The notes beneath the pieces were generated by a model. The model did not search any database. It was not told the DNA's origin and saw only the letters and a program-made list of their open reading frames with translations. A stretch of DNA of 64,000 nucleotides, taken from Enhygromyxa salina (GTDB lineage: Bacteria > Myxococcota_A > Polyangia > Nannocystales > Nannocystaceae). The stretch lies in assembly GCF_002994635.1 (NCBI RefSeq), contig NZ_PVNL01000120.1, forward strand, positions 84,993-148,992. Reading direction: 5' to 3'. The position numbers and the translations under genes are program-made. Shown piece after piece: positions 53,491-64,000 of the stretch. Each line of letters begins with the position of its first letter. Positions within the stretch are counted from its first letter, which is position 1.

Positions 53491-54225
53491 ATGAAACTTC
53501 TCTCTCGTACCAACGCGGCGCTGTGTGCCGCAATCTCTCTCTCATCTCTCATTGGCTGCTCGGTTGGATCTGACGACGAGCTCGGGCCGGACTCGCAGTT
53601 GCGCGCGCTCGGCCAGCACGAGGGCACCGTCGCCGACGGGATCATCGTCAACGGTGGCGGCTACGATGGCTCGTGTCTGCTCTACGTCGTCCGCGCGGAC
53701 TACAGCTACCTCGCCCTCGCGGTCGAGCGTCACTTCGACGACGGTCCGCCCTACTGCGGCGCCGTCGAGTCCTACCTCGATCGCCGCGACGTGATCGTGT
53801 CGTGGGATCCGGCCGACCTCAGCCCGATCGCCGATCAGAGCTTCGTGCAGACGGTCTCCGAGACCTACGATCGACCGCGCCATCGCCAGGTCGAGTACGT
53901 CTGGCTCGACGGGCCGCTGAGCGCTCAATTCTGGGGCACCGTCTATGGCGCGATCGACCAACGCTCGGTCGCCGGGCTCGGGGATACCTGCGCATATTAC
54001 CTGGAGACCGATGAGGGCACCGCCTACGCCCTGCTCGAGCCCGAGGACATGTTTGGCGCGTGCCCAAAGCTCGACCAGGTTGCGGCGAACAGCACGATCC
54101 GGATCGCCCTGGATGATCTGACCGAGGTCGAGGATCCGGCGCTCGTCGACGCGCTGGCTGACACGTTCTTCTCTGGCGGCGCGGAGCACTACGTGTTCGT
54201 GAACGCCGTGCCGGCGCCGTTCTAG
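53491..54225 (+). CDS. predicted lipoprotein
   Basis: A 244-residue product with signal peptide and lipobox LIGC (MKLLSRTNAALCAAISLSSL then IGC). An AAGG-like site precedes the ATG. The mature domain is acidic with four Cys and mixed alpha/beta character, including repeated Asp/Tyr/Leu segments; no catalytic motif is seen. A strong 13-bp hairpin follows the stop. Family not recognised. Confidence 0.75.
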   Translation: MKLLSRTNAALCAAISLSSLIGCSVGSDDELGPDSQLRALGQHEGTVADGIIVNGGGYDGSCLLYVVRADYSYLALAVERHFDDGPPYCGAVESYLDRRDVIVSWDPADLSPIADQSFVQTVSETYDRPRHRQVEYVWLDGPLSAQFWGTVYGAIDQRSVAGLGDTCAYYLETDEGTAYALLEPEDMFGACPKLDQVAANSTIRIALDDLTEVEDPALVDALADTFFSGGAEHYVFVNAVPAPF

Positions 54226-54235
54226 GCCCAGACTC

Positions 54236-54270
54236 GGCCTGAGTCGAGTGCTGCGCGCTCGACTCAGGCC
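54236..54270 (+). terminator. perfect 13-bp terminator hairpin
   Basis: GGCCTGAGTCGAG at 54236-54248 and CTCGACTCAGGCC at 54258-54270 are exact inverted repeats with a 9-nt loop. It begins 11 bp after the stop of the preceding lipoprotein gene and has no T-run. Confidence 0.8.
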
Positions 54271-54600
54271 TGGCAAGTAAATGACCCCCACATGGACCTT
54301 GGACTTCGCCGACTGCAGCCGCTGGCGCGTCTGGTCGCTTCTGGTCGCTTCGCTCCTCGGGGCTGTTTGTTCGCAGGCGCATGTGTGGCCCCCTGGGAGG
54401 GGGCTTTGAACACATTTCCTGTGTCCATGGGTCGCACGACGTGCGGAAAAATCTAGCTTCTGCTTACAAGGGACTTTCACTGCGGCGACCGATGCCGACA
54501 CCAACACGAGCGGTGGCCCCAGACCTCGACCGTCACCAGCCGTGAGGCGGCTCGCCGTGGCTTGCCCTGACGTCAGTGAGCGGTTATCAGTCCCCGCTCC
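54271..54600. other. intergenic region, no gene seen
   Basis: About 330 bp in front of the Hsp70-like gene. CTGGTCGCTT occurs twice in tandem (about 54330-54350). I see no reading frame with signals and no recognisable promoter; the Hsp70-like gene promoter should lie here. Confidence 0.4.
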
Positions 54601-55911
54601 ATGAGCGAGCGCGCCGCATCCATTGCCGGGATCGACTTCGGCACCTCGAACAGCGTGGTCGCGCTGGCTGGGCCGGATGGCCGGCCGCGATTCGCGGATT
54701 TTACCCTGCTCGAGCGGCTGACCCAGAGCTTTCGCAGCCTGTTGTTCTTCGATCTCGAGGACCAGGAATTTCGCGGGATCATCAACTATTCGGCGGGCCC
54801 CGAGGGCATCGAGGCTTACCTCGACGCATTTGGTGACGGCCGGCTCATTCAGTCGTTCAAGACCCACCTGAGCTCGCGGACGCTGGGTCGCACGATGGTC
54901 GGGCCGCACTCGCTCGATCTGGACGGGCTGATCACGCTGTTCTTGAGGCGCCTGCGCGAGCGTGCGCAGCAGAGCCTTGGGGCGCCGATCGAGCGCGCGG
55001 TGTTTGGTCGGCCCGTACAGTTCGCGGGCGCAAAGGACGAAGCGGGCAACGCTCACGCCGAGCAGCGGCTGCGCGCGGCGGCCAACAATGCCGGGATTCC
55101 GGAGGTCCACGTCGAGCTCGAGCCGATCGCGGCCGCGTATCACTACGAGTCCGGGCTCGAGCGTGACGAGCTGGCGATGATCGCCGACTTCGGCGCAGGC
55201 ACCACCGACTTTTGTGTAATGCGTATTGGCCCGAGCCGCCGTGAGGACGCCGATCGCAGCGCGGACGTGCTCGCAACCGGCGGGGTTGGGGTCGCCGGGG
55301 ACAACCTGGACGCGGCGCTGATTCAACACGTGGTCGCTCCCGAATTGGGCAAAGGCACGTATTACGAAGAGTTCAACAAGCGCCTGCTGATCCCGCCCTC
55401 CTATTATTACAAGCTGTCACATTGGCATCAGTTGTCGTTCCTGCGGACCGAGCGGACCCGCAGCGATCTGCTGCGCCTGTACCAGCGGGCCGAGCAACCC
55501 GAGGCGATCGCCGCGTTGGTGGCGATCATCGAGGACAACCAGGGCTTTCACCTGCACAAATCGGTCGAAGCGACAAAGATCGCGCTGTCGTCGGCGCAGG
55601 ACGCCGAGTTTCGCTACCAATACGAGGACTTCGAGGTCGTCGCGCCGATCACCCGGGCCCAATTCGAGGGCTGGATCGCGCAGGATGTGGAGGCGATCAC
55701 GGCGTGTCTCGATGAGACCCTGGCCAAGATCGGGCTGGCGCCGAGCGACGTCGATCGGGTGTTCATGACCGGGGGCACGGCGTTTGTCCCGAGCGTGCGG
55801 CGTGAATTCTCGACCCGGTTTGGGGCCGAGAAGCTGAGCAGCGGCGACGAGCTGTCATCGATCGCCGCGGGGCTGGCGGCCTGCGGGCGGCGGCTGGGCC
55901 GCTCGTCCTGA
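54601..55911 (+). CDS. Hsp70-family protein (YegD-like)
   Basis: A 436-residue protein containing only the actin-like ATPase half of Hsp70. Visible motifs are the phosphate-1 loop GIDFGTSNSVVAL, the connect region IEPIAAAYHYESG-type helix (here ELEPIAAAYHYE), phosphate-2 ADFGAGTTDFCV, and the adenosine motif FMTGGTAFVPSVRR. The substrate-binding domain of DnaK is missing, as in the YegD group. It should bind and hydrolyse ATP in the cytoplasm. No J-domain or GrpE gene is close, so its cofactors and client are unknown. Confidence 0.88.
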   Translation: MSERAASIAGIDFGTSNSVVALAGPDGRPRFADFTLLERLTQSFRSLLFFDLEDQEFRGIINYSAGPEGIEAYLDAFGDGRLIQSFKTHLSSRTLGRTMVGPHSLDLDGLITLFLRRLRERAQQSLGAPIERAVFGRPVQFAGAKDEAGNAHAEQRLRAAANNAGIPEVHVELEPIAAAYHYESGLERDELAMIADFGAGTTDFCVMRIGPSRREDADRSADVLATGGVGVAGDNLDAALIQHVVAPELGKGTYYEEFNKRLLIPPSYYYKLSHWHQLSFLRTERTRSDLLRLYQRAEQPEAIAALVAIIEDNQGFHLHKSVEATKIALSSAQDAEFRYQYEDFEVVAPITRAQFEGWIAQDVEAITACLDETLAKIGLAPSDVDRVFMTGGTAFVPSVRREFSTRFGAEKLSSGDELSSIAAGLAACGRRLGRSS

Positions 55912-56009
55912 ATCAAGCGCTGCGCGCTCAGTTGCGCTCACCCGGCTCGACGCGGCCCTGCACGCGACGAGCGCCAAGATCCCCGCGGGCTTGCGCGCAC
56001 GGCCTTCAA

Positions 56010-59419
<3,410 letters not shown>

Positions 59420-59423
<4 letters not shown>

Positions 59424-59449
59424 ATGTGCATGGTTGTAAAGTGCATATG
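59420..59449. promoter_or_regulatory. direct repeats GCATATG at the dnaE2 start
   Basis: GCATATG occurs at 59420-59426 and 59443-59449, 23 bp apart, spanning the start codon and promoter side of dnaE2. It could be a repressor site for a damage response, but it does not match a LexA consensus I know. Confidence 0.35.
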
Positions 59450-59511
59450 TTCCTGTGCAGGCGTCACGGAGGGCTGTAGTGGCTGATATAATCGGTTTGA
59501 ACACGCAGAAA

Positions 59512-59542
59512 CGCCTGCGTGCGAACATGGCGCATGCAGGCG
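59512..59542. repeat. imperfect 12-bp palindrome between alkB and dnaE2
   Basis: CGCCTGCGTGCG at 59512-59523 and CGCATGCAGGCG at 59531-59542 pair with one mismatch around a 7-nt loop. It lies after the alkB stop (59619 side) and before dnaE2, so it may be a terminator for alkB or an operator for dnaE2. Confidence 0.7.
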
Positions 59543-59618
59543 TGCAGGTCGGTGTCCGGTGCGCTTAGCTTCTCGGATAGGGTGCGCAAGTGGCGCCTGT
59601 CCGCCGCGACACTCTCTC

Positions 59619-60254
59619 CTACTCGAACTCGCGGAAGGTCAGGTTCACGCGCGGCCCCTTGACCCGCTTCCGGCGCGGGACCGCGTGCTGCCATGTCGCT
59701 TGCGTCTGGCCCGACATCACCAACAGGCTCCCATTCGAGAGGCTCACCGAGAGCTGACGCTTGGGGTCCCCGATCCGACGGAGCACGAAGTCTCGCTCGA
59801 CGCCTACACTGACGCTGGCGATGAAGGGATCCAGGCCAAGTCCTGGCTCGTCATCGGAGTGCCAACCCACGGTGTCGTTTCCATCCCGGTAGTAGTTCAG
59901 GAGTACCGAGTTGAACTTGCGCTTTGTGGCCCGCTGGACAGCGTCGCGAACCTTGGCGATCTCCGGTGCCCAGGGCAACGGTTGCATCTCGATGCCGGAC
60001 CAGACGTAAACTTGGCCGGGATCGCCGTACCACTGCTGCAGCCGAGGGAGGTCGTGTTCCTTGCCGAACACGCGGATTTTGTCATGACGCCACGGCACCA
60101 CGTCGATCAGCCGCCCCAGAAGCTTGGTCGCCGCCTGAGGAGGCAAAAAGTCCCTTCGCAGCCAGATGCTGGCGCCCGTCGCCGCGATCGCCTCCCAGCG
60201 GTGTACCGGGGGGGCTGAAGCCGGAACGTGAGCGAACAGAGCAGCTTGAGTCAT
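59619..60254 (-). CDS. alkB: AlkB-type 2-oxoglutarate/Fe(II) dioxygenase, alkylated DNA repair
   Basis: A 211-residue protein of the AlkB superfamily. The iron ligands are visible as HSD in VGWHSDDEPGLG and the distal His in QATWQHAVP; the 2-oxoglutarate-binding Arg residues are in RVNLTFREF. The NSVLLNYYRDGNDTVGWHSD segment is typical of the DNA-repair ALKBH2/3-like group. It would remove methyl groups such as 1-methyladenine and 3-methylcytosine from DNA. It lies directly upstream of dnaE2 in the same orientation. It is divergent from the methyltransferase-like gene. Confidence 0.93.
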   Translation of the reverse strand: MTQAALFAHVPASAPPVHRWEAIAATGASIWLRRDFLPPQAATKLLGRLIDVVPWRHDKIRVFGKEHDLPRLQQWYGDPGQVYVWSGIEMQPLPWAPEIAKVRDAVQRATKRKFNSVLLNYYRDGNDTVGWHSDDEPGLGLDPFIASVSVGVERDFVLRRIGDPKRQLSVSLSNGSLLVMSGQTQATWQHAVPRRKRVKGPRVNLTFREFE

Positions 60255-60583
60255 GACAGCACAGGGCGGCTAGCCAGGACATCTTACGAGGATGAGGATC
60301 CGTCTGCCAGGGTGATCTCTCAGATGATTTGGCCGGCTCTTGCGGTCAGCCGGCGTCAGCCGCGGTGATCCGCAAGCATGCACGCTGTGACCCAGCACAA
60401 CTGCGGGGGAGTTGACGGGTTCCTGCTCGCGGACTCCGCGTCTACCCAAGACCAGGTGGCTGATCGCGGTCGCCAGGGCGCAGGCTCAAGTCGCCCATGA
60501 AGTCGAGCAGATGCGGGCTTCGCTCGCCGCGGAGCCGCTCTTTTCGGTGGACCGTGGTCGCAGCTACGTGGTATCCCAAAGTA
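60255..60583. other. divergent intergenic region
   Basis: About 330 bp between alkB and the methyltransferase-like gene. A plus-strand frame at 60412-60597 (QVAHEVEQMRASLAAEPLFS and on to a stop) has a natural composition in its second half and could be a small gene or a remnant; it lacks a ribosome site. No other feature was recognised. Confidence 0.35.
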
Positions 60584-61447
60584 GTGAATGTATTTGAGCT
60601 GATTAAAAGGGTTCTCGACGAAGCTTTTGATGACATTCAAGGGACGCGGGATGAGAAGTTCAACAAAATCAGAGCCGCGCAGGATGCGATGAGTCAGCGC
60701 TACCAGTCACTTGGAGTTGGAGGTCCGGGACCCAGCTATGGCGACCCTGCGACCCGGTTTGCCTATGTCTTCCGGTACGTGACCTCTCACGCAAATTTGG
60801 TCGCGGAGGCCATCGCAAACAGCGCGAAGCTGCGGGACGTTTTCGCTGCACCGACAGGGGGAGCGGATACAATCAGCGTCGCATGCCTGGGAGGTGGCCC
60901 AGGTAGCGACTTTATTGGGGTTTTGAAGTATATGATTAAGAATGGGGCGTCAGCGTCCCTCCTGTGCCATTTGCTCGACAAGGAAGGTGCATGGGGGGAC
61001 AGTTGGTCGGGTATAGGTAGCATGCTCGAGGAGATCCCCTTTCGTGTATCGACCCATTTTCAAGCGCTCGATGTCACGCTGGCGAACACGTGGGATCAGC
61101 AGCGCAGGTACCTCAAAGCGGACATCTTCACGCTCATCTACTTCGCGTCGGAACTCTGGGGGGTCAAGGATGCATCGGAGGTGTTCTTCAAACACGTCTT
61201 TGGAAGCGCGAAACCGGGCGCTCATATCCTCTATATCGACAATGATTCAGATATCTTTACCCATTGGTTCGACACGCTTGCGGCAGAAGTCGGGCTCGAG
61301 GAGGTCCAGTCCTGGTCCGAGGATGCGCGAATGCCGTCGGACGAGCAAAAGGATGTGCTTGCATCGTACCTCACGCACTTGGGGTGGCCCAAGATGAAGG
61401 CGCGCGTCGCCGTCCGTGTGCTTCAGAAAAGGCAGATCGACACGTGA
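60584..61447 (+). CDS. SAM-dependent methyltransferase-like protein
   Basis: About 287 residues from the GTG at 60584; the frame is open to an ATG at 60497 whose N-terminus is Arg/Ser-rich. The motif VACLGGGPGSDFIGVLKY matches motif I of Rossmann methyltransferases (GGGPGSD). Before it, YGDPATRFAYVFRYVTSHA is a conserved-looking helix, and later ADIFTLIYFASELWG and AHILYIDNDSD fit motifs IV and V. G+C and codon choice (many ATT, AAT, GAT, TTT) differ from the flanking genes, a sign of transfer. The substrate is unknown. A hairpin terminator follows. Confidence 0.65.
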   Translation: MNVFELIKRVLDEAFDDIQGTRDEKFNKIRAAQDAMSQRYQSLGVGGPGPSYGDPATRFAYVFRYVTSHANLVAEAIANSAKLRDVFAAPTGGADTISVACLGGGPGSDFIGVLKYMIKNGASASLLCHLLDKEGAWGDSWSGIGSMLEEIPFRVSTHFQALDVTLANTWDQQRRYLKADIFTLIYFASELWGVKDASEVFFKHVFGSAKPGAHILYIDNDSDIFTHWFDTLAAEVGLEEVQSWSEDARMPSDEQKDVLASYLTHLGWPKMKARVAVRVLQKRQIDT

Positions 61448-61458
61448 TGCCATGATTG

Positions 61459-61493
61459 CGAGCCTGCGACAGTCGTGGCGCTGTCCAGGCTCG
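61459..61493. terminator. hairpin between convergent genes
   Basis: CGAGCCTG-c-GACAG (61459-61472) pairs with CTGTC-CAGGCTCG (61481-61493) leaving one bulge, loop 8 nt. It lies between the methyltransferase-like stop (61447) and the L,D-transpeptidase-like stop (61514). Confidence 0.75.
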
Positions 61494-61513
61494 AGGCGCG
61501 GCGTTGCTCGAGA

Positions 61514-61894
61514 TCAGCCCGTGACTTCAAGGCTCGTGGGCCGGCGGCTGATCGCCATGGCGGTCCACTGATCCAAGAAGCGCTTGGCGTCGGAGGGCGC
61601 GATCCCAATGCAGCCCAGGGTGCCGGGGTCGTTGCCGTCGGGGTGGATGCCGAGGCCGCTGCGGCTGGCGTCGGTGCCGTGCTCGATCGGGATGAAGAAC
61701 GCGGCGCCGCCGGCCTTGAAACCGGATGAGAGGTGGGATCCCGCGACCGCGCCGCGGACGTTGACGCGATACAGCCCATCGGGCAGCTCGCCCTTGCCGT
61801 AGCCGCCGGACACGGCGCTGTAGCCCTTCCCGTTGAGGTAGAGCCGGCCCGTGGTCTTCTCTCCGTCTTTGCCAGTCTTTGTGTATGTGAACAT
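61514..61894 (-). CDS. L,D-transpeptidase-like protein (YkuD/DUF2778 type)
   Basis: A 126-residue protein starting MFTYTKTGKDGEKTTGRLYL. The motif GLGIHPDGNDPGTLGCIGI, near residues 90-110, is the catalytic His and Cys signature of YkuD-like L,D-transpeptidases and of the related DUF2778 domain. There is no signal peptide, so a cytoplasmic enzyme or a protein exported by a dedicated route is possible. DUF2778 proteins include type VI secretion amidase or transpeptidase effectors (Tlde1); no secretion genes are in the window. It lies immediately downstream of the TerB-kinase gene in the same direction. Confidence 0.75.
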   Translation of the reverse strand: MFTYTKTGKDGEKTTGRLYLNGKGYSAVSGGYGKGELPDGLYRVNVRGAVAGSHLSSGFKAGGAAFFIPIEHGTDASRSGLGIHPDGNDPGTLGCIGIAPSDAKRFLDQWTAMAISRRPTSLEVTG

Positions 61895-61921
61895 TTGCTC
61901 GATCGCTCCTGTGGTCGATGG

Positions 61922-63898
61922 TTAGTCGCTCAGCTTGAGTAGATGAACCATTTCGCCGATGAACGCCTGCTCTTCGGGCGAGATGTGCCCGTCGGCGCCA
62001 GCGATCCGCCACAGATCCGCGAGGATCCGGCGGCGGGTCGCCCGGTCGGTGGTGACCGAGAGCTGCTCGGCGGCCTCGCGCGCGCACTGCAGCTTGTCGG
62101 GGAACTCTGGCCGGCGCTTGAACTCGGCGACCGCCCAGCGGATCACCACGGCTCGCTCGGCGATCGAGATGTCGGGCGCCCACTGCTGGGCCTGCTGGCG
62201 CAGGACCATCTTCTCGGCCTCGTCGACGTGGCCGTCGGCGACGCTGAGGGTCAGGTACAAGAACGCGATCGCGAGCAGGCGCGGATCGGGGCTCAGCCCC
62301 AGCTGCTGGGTGCTGTTGACGATGAAGCGCAGCTCTTGGTCGCGGATCTCACCGTCGTCGCTGGCGATCTCGTAGAGCGCAGACAGGACCTCGGCGAGGC
62401 GCTTGCGCGGGAGCAGCTTGGCGAGCTCGGTGTTGTACTCGCGGGTTCGCGCGCCGCGTGTCGCCACGTCTGGCAGCGCCCGGTAGTCGGCGACCGTGTG
62501 GCGGACCAGGGCGCTGAGCTGCTCGAGCCCGAGCGCGGGTACCCACCGGTGGAGGCGCTTGGCGACGGCGTGAAGATCGTCGTTTGTGAGGTGGCCGTCC
62601 GCGCTCTCGACCAGCCCGACGAACACCCACGCGAGCCCGGGCAGCTCGGGCGGGAACGCCACCACGTCGCCGGGGATCACCGGCGGCGGCGAGGTCATGG
62701 CCTGGGTCGCCGAGATCGGAGCCCGCCGCGGCTGGGGTCGAGGTGGGCGCTTGTTGGCGTGGTTGCTCGGCTTGCTGTGCACGGGCGGCTGCACGCGCGG
62801 GGCCTGGCGGGGGCTGCCCTTGGGCAGCACGACCTGGCGCGGCTCGGTGCGCTCGCTGGCTTGCTCGGACTGCGCGCGCGCCTGGGCCTGCTCGCGCGCC
62901 TGCATGGCCTTCATGGTGTTGACGTCGATGTTGACCGTGGCCTCGAGGGCGACGAGCGGCGGCGGGAGCTGGGCGCCCGCCGGATCGCCCGCCGGGATCG
63001 CCTCGAGCGCGCTCGCAAACGCGTACATGTCTGGGTAGCGATCGTTGGGGAGCTTCGACAGCGCTCGCAAGATCACGGCGTCGACGGCCTCGGGGATCCC
63101 GGCCTCGGGCACCAGCGAGCGCATGCTGGGCGCCGGCTCGCGGATGTGGCAGTTGAGCATTTTGAGCGGGTGCTTGGCGTCGAAGGGCAGGCGCCCGGTG
63201 AGCATCTCGAACGCCATGCACGACAGCGCGTACATGTCGGCGCGGCCGTCGAGCTGGCCCGCGGTGGCTTGCTCGGGGGCCATATAGGCCGCGGTGCCAA
63301 ACACCATGCCCGCGCGGGTCAGCGCGGCCTCGTCTTCGACCTTGGCGATCCCGAAGTCGAGGATCTTGACGAAGTCCGCCCGACCGCTGCGCTTGATCAA
63401 GAACACGTTGCCCGGCTTCATGTCGCGATGAATGATGCCGTTGTCGTGCGCGGCCCCGAGCCCGTAGGCGGTCTGGATCAAGATCGACTTGGCGCGCTGC
63501 CACGGCACGCGGCCGACCTGCTCGATCAGGTGGGTGAGTTCCTGGCCCCGCAGGAACTCCATCACGAAGAACGCCGAGCCGGTCGGCGTGTGGCCGAAGT
63601 CCAGGATGTCGACGACGTTCTCGTGCTCGATGCTCGAGGTCGCCTTGGCCTCGCGCAAGAATCGCTCGACGATCGTCTTGTCGTAGCAGAGCTCGGACTT
63701 GAGGACCTTGAGCGCGACCTTCTTGCCGAGCGTCACGTGCTGCCCGACGTAGACCGAGCCCATGCCGCCCTCACCGATCCGCTCGAGGACCTCGTAGCGG
63801 TCGGCGAGCACGGCCCCGAGCAGCGTGTCTGGGCCGGCGGCAGGCTGGGCGGTGGCCGGCGGCGGCGGTTGTTGTTGCGGCGGGGGCAGATCAGACAC
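61922..63898 (-). CDS. Ser/Thr protein kinase with C-terminal TerB-like domains
   Basis: A 658-residue soluble protein. The kinase domain (about 34-305) has Gly-loop GEGGMG (42-47), ATP lysine Lys64 in VALKVLK, HRDMKPGNVF, DFGIAK and GTAAYMAPEQ. A Pro/Gln/Arg-rich linker (about 330-415) follows without a membrane helix. Residues about 425-658 are all-helical with four repeats of a DG-containing acidic turn: ESADGHLTNDDL, ASDDGEIRDQEL, SVADGHVDEAEK and GADGHISPEEQ. These are the metal-binding-like turns of TerB (tellurite resistance) helical domains, present as two modules. A kinase-TerB fusion suggests stress or envelope signalling. The L,D-transpeptidase-like gene follows 27 bp downstream. 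Confidence 0.9.
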   Translation of the reverse strand: MSDLPPPQQQPPPPATAQPAAGPDTLLGAVLADRYEVLERIGEGGMGSVYVGQHVTLGKKVALKVLKSELCYDKTIVERFLREAKATSSIEHENVVDILDFGHTPTGSAFFVMEFLRGQELTHLIEQVGRVPWQRAKSILIQTAYGLGAAHDNGIIHRDMKPGNVFLIKRSGRADFVKILDFGIAKVEDEAALTRAGMVFGTAAYMAPEQATAGQLDGRADMYALSCMAFEMLTGRLPFDAKHPLKMLNCHIREPAPSMRSLVPEAGIPEAVDAVILRALSKLPNDRYPDMYAFASALEAIPAGDPAGAQLPPPLVALEATVNIDVNTMKAMQAREQAQARAQSEQASERTEPRQVVLPKGSPRQAPRVQPPVHSKPSNHANKRPPRPQPRRAPISATQAMTSPPPVIPGDVVAFPPELPGLAWVFVGLVESADGHLTNDDLHAVAKRLHRWVPALGLEQLSALVRHTVADYRALPDVATRGARTREYNTELAKLLPRKRLAEVLSALYEIASDDGEIRDQELRFIVNSTQQLGLSPDPRLLAIAFLYLTLSVADGHVDEAEKMVLRQQAQQWAPDISIAERAVVIRWAVAEFKRRPEFPDKLQCAREAAEQLSVTTDRATRRRILADLWRIAGADGHISPEEQAFIGEMVHLLKLSD

Positions 63899-63931
63899 GG
63901 AGCACCGAGGCGGTTGGTGGCGGTGGTTCGA

Positions 63932-64000
63932 GCGTAACAGGGCGCGGGGCTGGGCCCAAAGGTGGGGGTCTGGTGGGCCCAGCCCCGCGCCCTGTTACGC
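63932..64000. repeat. perfect 26-bp inverted repeat at the window edge
   Basis: 63932-63957 (GCGTAACAGGGCGCGGGGCT, then GGGCCC) and 63975-64000 are exact reverse complements around a 17-nt loop. The right arm ends at the last base of the window, so the repeat may continue. It sits 34 bp upstream of the kinase-TerB start. Confidence 0.95.

Noticed and set aside
61943..63937. 664-residue antisense frame over the kinase-TerB gene
   Set aside because: Shadow of the kinase; low complexity and no signal or domain.

Overview
The window is a high-G+C stretch from a myxobacterium, most likely of the sterol-making suborder Nannocystineae. This is inferred from a MYXO-CTERM surface-sorting tail, lipoproteins with long Gly-Asp linkers after the lipobox, three eukaryote-type Ser/Thr kinases, a sterol-desaturase-family enzyme and a very large set of secreted Cys-rich lipoproteins. 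No rRNA, tRNA or CRISPR array was seen. Most of the DNA is coding on one strand or the other, and many long antisense frames are shadows caused by G+C-biased codon use.

Layout. 0.1-8 kb: PBP4-type peptidase, small lipoprotein, surface M36-like protease, an HTTM membrane protein with a one-pass partner, and a nitroreductase-pirin pair. 7.8-9.5 kb: DUF3311-like protein plus sodium:solute symporter. 9.9-11.4 kb: a lipoprotein and the remains of a cytochrome P450 and possibly a DyP peroxidase. 11.4-22.3 kb: a cyclic-nucleotide/BFD regulator, sterol-desaturase-like enzyme, IgGFc-binding-like lipoprotein, kinase with a helical tail, and a SulP-EIIA fusion transporter. 22.5-25.1 kb: lower-G+C lipoproteins including a trypsin-like protease.

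25.2-31.8 kb is a complete type I restriction-modification operon (hsdM-hsdS-hsdR, each junction overlapping by 4 bp). It is preceded by two related minisatellite arrays (85-bp and 43-bp periods) that share a palindromic core. 33.9-37.5 kb holds a metzincin/FG-GAP lipoprotein followed by a Cys-rich lipoprotein triplicated at about 452-bp spacing; the spacers still carry the 3' end of the protease gene. 38-47 kb has a Cys-rich secreted protein, a kinase, an XRE regulator, a CLCA-like metalloprotease/VWA protein and an FGE-like lipoprotein. The last two share a duplicated leader of about 100 bp. Kinase fragments are scattered nearby.

47-56 kb carries a DUF885 peptidase with a histidine phosphatase, Cys-rich and unknown lipoproteins, a long carboxypeptidase-regulatory-domain protein and an Hsp70-like ATPase. 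56-60.3 kb is a DNA-damage pair (DnaE2-type polymerase and AlkB). The right end has a SAM-methyltransferase-like gene of lower G+C, an L,D-transpeptidase-like protein, a kinase with TerB-like C-terminal modules and a perfect 26-bp inverted repeat at the window edge.

The strongest candidates for new biology are the kinase-TerB fusion, the double-cNMP/BFD protein, the SulP-EIIA transporter, the bacterial CLCA-like protein with its shared leader, and the palindromic minisatellites in front of the restriction operon. Starts were chosen by eye from signal peptides, lipoboxes and Shine-Dalgarno sites. Family calls rest on motif recognition, not on searches.
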